Source of the DNA: Gemella cuniculi DSM 15828
GTDB taxonomy: Bacteria; Bacillota; Bacilli; Staphylococcales; Gemellaceae
NCBI RefSeq assembly: GCF_000425665.1
Contig: NZ_AUDW01000007.1
Coordinates: 37,124-101,123 of the forward strand
Reading direction: 5' to 3'
DNA length: 64,000 nucleotides
Shown here: positions 60,414-64,000 of the stretch, piece by piece
How the letters are laid out: every line of letters begins with the position of its first letter
Position numbering within the stretch: the first letter of the stretch is position 1
The notes under the pieces: generated by a model
The model's input: only the letters and a program-made list of their open reading frames with translations
The model's database searches: none
Told to the model about the DNA's origin: nothing
Translations under genes and position numbers: made by a program

Positions 60414-61164
60414 GTTCAATCACCTCTTTAGCCAAAGATAAATATTGTTTAGCACCATTTGAATTTTTTGCATATTCTAATATTGGTTCTCCAAAACTAG
60501 GTGCTTCACTTAATCTTACAGTTCTAGAAATAACCGTGTCAAAAACTTTGCCTTTAAAGTGTTCTCTTACTTGCTCACCAACTTGATTAGAAATATTTGT
60601 TCTACTGTCAGTCATTGTTAATAATACCCCAAAAATATCAAGGTTGGAATTTAAATGTTTTCTAACAATATTAAAAGTATTCATAAGTTGACTCAATCCC
60701 TCTAAAGCGTAGTATTCCGTTTGGACAGGAATAATTACTCCATCAGCTGCAGTAAGAGAATTTAAGGTAATCAATCCTAATGAAGGAGGACAATCTATTA
60801 TTACATAATCATAAATATTTTCTATTTCAGAAATTGCATTTTTCATTCTTTGTTCCCTACTAATTGCCGAAACTAATTCTACCTCTGCACCTGCTAAGGC
60901 AATACTTGATGGAACTATATCTAAATTTTCGTATGAAGTTTTTAAAATAACTTCATTAATATCTACTTCATCTACTAAAATATTATAAACAGACTCTTTC
61001 ACCTCATTTTTATCCACTCCTATTCCGCTTGTTGCATTAGCCTGTGGATCAGTATCTATCAGCAAAACTTTATTTTTCAAATGTGCAAGCGAAGCTGCTA
61101 AATTTATTGATGTAGTGGTCTTTCCTACCCCACCTTTTTGATTACATATCGCTAAAATTTTCAT
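60406..61164 (-). CDS. parA: Chromosome-partitioning ATPase ParA (Soj)
   Basis: 252 residues. Deviant Walker A AICNQKGGVGKTTTSINLAA (residues 4-23), LLIDTDPQANATSGIG, Walker B-like VIIDCPPSLGLITLNSL and the C-terminal TVISRTVRLSEAPSFGEPIL block of chromosomal ParA. It drives origin segregation and influences DnaA in relatives. Its ATG overlaps the noc stop by one base (TAATG) and its end overlaps parB, so the three are one operon. Confidence 0.97.
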   Translation of the reverse strand: MKILAICNQKGGVGKTTTSINLAASLAHLKNKVLLIDTDPQANATSGIGVDKNEVKESVYNILVDEVDINEVILKTSYENLDIVPSSIALAGAEVELVSAISREQRMKNAISEIENIYDYVIIDCPPSLGLITLNSLTAADGVIIPVQTEYYALEGLSQLMNTFNIVRKHLNSNLDIFGVLLTMTDSRTNISNQVGEQVREHFKGKVFDTVISRTVRLSEAPSFGEPILEYAKNSNGAKQYLSLAKEVIERG

Positions 61165-62027
61165 TATTTACCTCTTTTCATATATCTAGGCACTGTTATT
61201 TTTACAACAATGCTTTCCATATTTTCTTCTTCTTCTTTATTTAAACTAACTCCATATTTTTCCTCAAGTTTAGCTATATCTTTTGTCAATTTCGCTATTA
61301 TTTTTTGTGCATTATAACTGATTTGTGAATTGTCAATAACCTTTGCATCTTTTTTTGTTTTTAAATATATTTCAATCTTTTCTTCAGTTTGAGATACATT
61401 TAAATTCTGTGTTAAAATTTGTGTTAAAATCTTTTCCTGGGTATAGCTATCTAATTTAATCATAGCACGCCCATGACGTTCTGTAATTTTTTTAGAATTA
61501 ATTGCATCAATTACTTTATTGCTAAGTTTTAATAATCTTAATTTATTAGCTACTGTAGCTTGCGTTTTTCCTAACGATTTAGCCAACTCGTCTTGTGTAA
61601 GATTATTTATACTAAGTAACTCTTGATAAGCATATGCTTCCTCTATTGGTGTAAGTTCCTCACGTTGAATATTTTCTATTAAAGCTAGTGTTGCCATTTG
61701 TTCTTCTGTAAGCTCTTTTACTATTGCCTTTGTTGTAGGAAAATTTAAATACTTTATCGCCCTTAATCTACGTTCCCCTGCAATAAGCTCATAAAATCCG
61801 TTCCCCATATCTCTTACTGTAATGGATTGTAAAAGTCCATTTTGTCTTATTGATTCAGCTAATTCTCTTATTTTTTCTTCTGTAAATTCACGTCTAGGCT
61901 GATACTTATTTGGTACTATTTTATCAATTTGTATTTCTCTTAACACATCATCATCCGAAATTCCTACCTTCTCTGCCCTATGCGTTAAATCATATAATTT
62001 ACTAAACGGCTTTACACTTTCTGTCAT
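61164..62027 (-). CDS. noc: Nucleoid occlusion protein Noc (ParB paralogue)
   Basis: 287 residues from ATG 62027 with AGGAGGG six bases upstream; the longer in-frame start has no site. An N-terminal amphipathic stretch (TESVKPFSKLYDLTHRAEKV) of the membrane-binding type known in Noc precedes VPNKYQPRREFTEEKIRELA, YELIAGERRLRAIKYLNF, ENIQREELTPIEEAYAYQEL and the HTH NLTQDELAKSLGKTQATVAN. It blocks division over the nucleoid. First gene of noc-parA-parB-mscS-DUF951, as in B. subtilis noc-soj-spo0J. Confidence 0.93.
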   Translation of the reverse strand: MTESVKPFSKLYDLTHRAEKVGISDDDVLREIQIDKIVPNKYQPRREFTEEKIRELAESIRQNGLLQSITVRDMGNGFYELIAGERRLRAIKYLNFPTTKAIVKELTEEQMATLALIENIQREELTPIEEAYAYQELLSINNLTQDELAKSLGKTQATVANKLRLLKLSNKVIDAINSKKITERHGRAMIKLDSYTQEKILTQILTQNLNVSQTEEKIEIYLKTKKDAKVIDNSQISYNAQKIIAKLTKDIAKLEEKYGVSLNKEEEENMESIVVKITVPRYMKRGK

Positions 62028-62093
62028 ATTTTCCCTCCTATTTATGTCACTTTTTATACAGTAATACCTTATCATATTTTTTATATTTTGTCA

Positions 62094-62113
62094 AAATATT
62101 TCCCGAAATATTT
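62094..62113. promoter_or_regulatory. Palindrome upstream of noc
   Basis: AAATATTTC-CC-GAAATATTT is a perfect 9-bp inverted repeat with a 2-base centre, 67 bases before the noc ATG. The core TTTCCCGAAA recalls the Noc-binding consensus ATTTCCCGGGAAAT but lacks two central G bases. It could be an autoregulatory site. Confidence 0.45.
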
Positions 62114-62246
62114 TATTACTAAATCAAGATATTAAAGATATTAGATATAATATTTCCTGATAATTATTTTTAAAAATATATTTAAAAGCCTAAATAATAA
62201 TTAAAAAATAAGAGGAATAAACATAATTATTATATTTACAAGAACA

Positions 62247-62273
62247 AAAAAACACAGCTTTTTAAAAGCTGTG
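62247..62273 (-). terminator. Terminator of the rRNA/tRNA transcript
   Basis: CACAGCTTTT / AAAAGCTGTG stem, followed on the minus strand by a seven-T run. It lies 14 bases past the last tRNA gene (Trp). Confidence 0.9.
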
Positions 62274-62286
62274 CTTTTCAAATAAA

Positions 62287-62357
62287 CAGGGACGGCAGGA
62301 ATCGAACCCACACCAAAGGTTTTGGAGACCTTTGTTCTACCGTTAAACTACGTCCCT
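62287..62357 (-). tRNA. tRNA-Trp (CCA)
   Basis: Anticodon loop CUCCAAA between AAGGU and ACCUU; acceptor AGGGACG/CGUCCCU with discriminator G. CCA end is not encoded. Last gene of the array. Confidence 0.95.
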
Positions 62358-62360
62358 AAA

Positions 62361-62444
62361 TGGTGGGAAGAAGTGGATTCGAACCACTGAACCCGAAGGA
62401 ACGGATTTACAGTCCGTCGCGTTTAGCCTCTTCGCTATCTTCCC
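62361..62444 (-). tRNA. tRNA-Tyr (GTA)
   Basis: Loop CUGUAAA; long variable arm of class II type; acceptor GGGAAGA/UCUUCCC, discriminator A, encoded CCA. Confidence 0.95.
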
Positions 62445-62460
62445 AAATATAATAAAAAAA

Positions 62461-62533
<73 letters not shown>

Positions 62534-62537
62534 AACA

Positions 62538-62613
62538 TGGTGCCTCGAGACAGAGTCGAACTGCCGACACATGGAGCTTCAATCCATTGCTCTACCAACT
62601 GAGCTATCGAGGC
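62538..62613 (-). tRNA. tRNA-Phe (GAA)
   Basis: Loop UUGAAGC, acceptor GCCUCGA/UCGAGGC, encoded ACCA. Confidence 0.95.
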
Positions 62614-62637
62614 ATTATTAAAATTTACATAAAAAAA

Positions 62638-62713
62638 TGGCGGTCCCGACGGGAATCGAACCCGCGATCTCCTGCGTGACAGGCAGGCGTGATAACCGCT
62701 ACACCACGGGACC
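62638..62713 (-). tRNA. tRNA-Asp (GTC)
   Basis: Loop CUGUCAC between GCCUGC-type stems, discriminator G, encoded CCA. Confidence 0.95.
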
Positions 62714-62727
62714 AGCTAATAAAAGAA

Positions 62728-62801
62728 TTGCGGGAGATGGATTTGAACCATCGACCTTTGGGTTATGAGCCCAACGAGCTGCCAGACTGCTCCATCCCGC
62801 G
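62728..62801 (-). tRNA. Initiator tRNA-fMet (CAT)
   Basis: Starts CGCGGGA with the C1-A72 mismatch that marks initiator tRNA; loop CUCAUAA with the GGG/CCC anticodon-stem pairs. CCA is not encoded. Confidence 0.95.
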
Positions 62802-62811
62802 ATAATAAAAA

Positions 62812-62904
62812 TGGAGGAGGAAAGGGGATTCGAACCCCTGCGAGCTTTTACACTCCTGTCGGTTTTCAAGACCGATCCCTTCAGCCGGACTTGGGTATTC
62901 CTCC
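62812..62904 (-). tRNA. tRNA-Ser (TGA)
   Basis: Loop CUUGAAA, long variable arm (AGGAGUGUAAAAGCUC region), acceptor GGAGGAA/UUCCUCC, encoded CCA. Confidence 0.95.
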
Positions 62905-62910
62905 TTAATA

Positions 62911-62987
62911 TGGTGGACTCTGCAGGACTCGAACCTGCGACCGATCGGTTATGAGCCGATAGCTCTAACCAACTGAGCTAAGAGTCC
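62911..62987 (-). tRNA. tRNA with CAT anticodon, probably Ile2 (lysidine-modified)
   Basis: Acceptor GGACUCU/AGAGUCC, loop CUCAUAA. Body and position after elongator Met match the B. subtilis trnB Ile(CAU) tRNA, whose C34 is changed to lysidine by TilS to read AUA. Identity is inferred from that similarity. Confidence 0.85.
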
Positions 62988-63016
62988 GTGTTCCTAAAGA
63001 ATTCACTTTCAATTAT

Positions 63017-63093
63017 TGGTGGCGGCAGAGGGGATCGAACCCCCGACCTTACGGGTATGAACCGTACGCTCTAGCCAGCTGAGCTACGCCGCC
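63017..63093 (-). tRNA. Elongator tRNA-Met (CAT)
   Basis: Starts GGCGGCG, loop UUCAUAC, no C1-A72 mismatch, encoded CCA. Confidence 0.93.
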
Positions 63094-63119
63094 AATAATG
63101 GCATAAAATTCAAATATAA

Positions 63120-63195
63120 TGGTGGAGCCTAGGAGGATCGAACTCCTGACCTCCTGCGTGCAAAGCAGGCGCTCTCCCAGCTGAGCTAAGGCCCC
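63120..63195 (-). tRNA. tRNA-Ala (TGC)
   Basis: Loop UUUGCAC, acceptor GGGGCCU with the G3-U70 identity pair (3' strand AGGCUCC), encoded CCA. Confidence 0.94.
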
Positions 63196-63211
63196 TAATA
63201 ATTTTTTAAAA

Positions 63212-63288
63212 TGGTCGGGAAGACAGGATTCGAACCTGCGACCCCTTGGTCCCAAACCAAGTGCTCTACCAAGCTGAGCTACTTCCCG
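63212..63288 (-). tRNA. tRNA-Pro (TGG)
   Basis: Loop UUUGGGA, acceptor CGGGAAG/CUUCCCG, encoded CCA. Confidence 0.95.
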
Positions 63289-63301
63289 TTAATATTTTTA
63301 A

Positions 63302-63378
63302 TGGCGCGCCCAAGAGGAGTCGAACCCCTAACCTTTTGATCCGTAGTCAAACGCTCTATCCAATTGAGCTATGGGCGC
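63302..63378 (-). tRNA. tRNA-Arg (ACG)
   Basis: Loop CUACGGA; A34 is expected to be edited to inosine. Acceptor GCGCCCA/UGGGCGC, encoded CCA. Confidence 0.95.
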
Positions 63379-63386
63379 TAATATAA

Positions 63387-63473
63387 TGGTGCCGAGGACC
63401 GGAATCGAACCGGTACGGTATTTCTACCGCAGGATTTTAAGTCCTGTGCGTCTGCCAGTTCCGCCACCCCGGC
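63387..63473 (-). tRNA. tRNA-Leu (TAA)
   Basis: Loop CUUAAAA, long variable arm, acceptor GCCGGGG/CCUCGGC, encoded CCA. Confidence 0.95.
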
Positions 63474-63489
63474 ACTATATTAACTATAT

Positions 63490-63564
63490 TGGAGCGAAAG
63501 ACGGGATTTGAACCCGCGACCCTCACCTTGGCAAGGTGATGTTCTACCCCTGAACTACTTTCGC
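63490..63564 (-). tRNA. tRNA-Gly (GCC)
   Basis: Loop UUGCCAA, acceptor GCGAAAG/CUUUCGC, discriminator U, encoded CCA. Confidence 0.95.
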
Positions 63565-63574
63565 GAATAAAGAA

Positions 63575-63659
63575 TGGTGCGGGTGAAGGGAGTCGAACCC
63601 CCACGCCGTGAGGCGCTAGATCCTAAGTCTAGTGCGTCTGCCAATTCCGCCACACCCGC
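63575..63659 (-). tRNA. tRNA-Leu (TAG)
   Basis: Loop CUUAGGA, long variable arm, acceptor GCGGGUG/CACCCGC, encoded CCA. Confidence 0.95.
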
Positions 63660-63666
63660 AAAAGAA

Positions 63667-63742
63667 TGGTGAGCCATGAAGGACTCGAACCTTCGACCCT
63701 TTGATTAAAAGTCAAATGCTCTACCAACTGAGCTAATGGCTC
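63667..63742 (-). tRNA. tRNA-Lys (TTT)
   Basis: Loop CUUUUAA, acceptor GAGCCAU/AUGGCUC, encoded CCA. Confidence 0.95.
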
Positions 63743-63753
63743 TAAATATTAAA

Positions 63754-63829
<76 letters not shown>

Positions 63830-63834
63830 AAAAA

Positions 63835-63910
63835 TGGTGGAGGTTAACGGGATCGAACCGCTGACCCCTTGCTTGTAAGGCAAGTGCTCTCCCAGCTGAG
63901 CTAAACCTCC
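63835..63910 (-). tRNA. tRNA-Val (TAC)
   Basis: Loop CUUACAA, acceptor GGAGGUU/AACCUCC, encoded CCA. First tRNA after the 5S rRNA gene, as in B. subtilis trnB. Confidence 0.95.
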
Positions 63911-63916
63911 TCAAAA

Positions 63917-64000
63917 GCCTGGCAACGTTCTAGTCTCACAGGGCGTAAACCCAACTACATTCGACGCTAAAGAGCTTAACTTCTGTGTTCGGTATGGGTA
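63917..64000 (-). rRNA. 5S rRNA, 3' part (cut by window edge)
   Basis: On the minus strand the segment reads CCCATACCGAACACAGAAG, then TTAAGCTCTTTAGCGTCGA, then GCCCTGTGAGACTAGAACG, ending in GTTGCCAGGC, the conserved loop and 3' arm of 5S rRNA. The 5' third lies beyond base 64000, where 23S and 16S genes are expected. Confidence 0.93.

Overview
The window is about 30% G+C and its genes have Firmicutes character: Noc, Soj and Spo0J-type ParB together, YchF, a LiaF-type protein, and a tRNA array ordered like Bacillus subtilis trnB. Gene content and composition fit a Gemella-like member of the Bacillales. That genus call is an inference from the sequence alone. No phage, insertion sequence or CRISPR array is visible.

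Layout. A truncated DNA-methylase-like gene lies at the left edge, followed by an aldo/keto reductase behind a MerR-type promoter and an Rrf2 regulator paired with an NmrA-like reductase. From about 3.8 to 10.8 kb, on the minus strand, is a selenium operon: selD, yedF, a DUF3343 gene, selB, a cysteine desulfurase-like gene and selA. The selD reading frame contains an in-frame UGA followed at once by a SECIS-like hairpin, so SelD is itself read as a selenoprotein. The cognate tRNA-Sec (selC, anticodon UCA) lies at 27.6 kb with its own promoter and terminator, so the decoding machinery is complete within the window.

From 11 to 17 kb are a secreted CAP-domain protein, a metallophosphoesterase, a GNAT acetyltransferase, a hydrolase, a low-molecular-weight phosphatase and a TehB-type methyltransferase. 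From 17.2 to 27.2 kb is a catabolic-looking block: two MFS carriers, AroD, AroE, an SDR dehydrogenase, a TIM-barrel isomerase/dehydratase-like enzyme, a LysR regulator, and a 966-residue fusion of an Old-Yellow-Enzyme domain, an FMN-bind domain and a flavocytochrome-c/fumarate-reductase domain. I propose that it takes up and degrades quinate or shikimate and uses an unsaturated ring acid as electron sink.

From 28 to 36 kb are a LytTR/LiaF-like pair, a LysR-controlled hydrolase/acetyltransferase pair, and a cluster of two double-rhodanese lipoproteins, a DUF2064 glycosyltransferase-kinase fusion and a TVP38 membrane protein. Housekeeping genes follow (cysE-cysK, a pseudouridine synthase, nadK, rpiA, tyrS, a class A PBP, ychF). 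A strong promoter and a terminator bracket a probable noncoding RNA at 40.9-41.1 kb. A 1707-residue cell-wall subtilase occupies 51.2-56.4 kb, followed by an Old Yellow Enzyme with repeated operator-like sites and a neighbouring ArsR-type regulator.

The right end looks origin-proximal: noc, parA, parB, mscS and a DUF951 gene, then 18 tRNA genes and the 3' part of a 5S rRNA gene, all on the minus strand and therefore the distal part of an rRNA operon.
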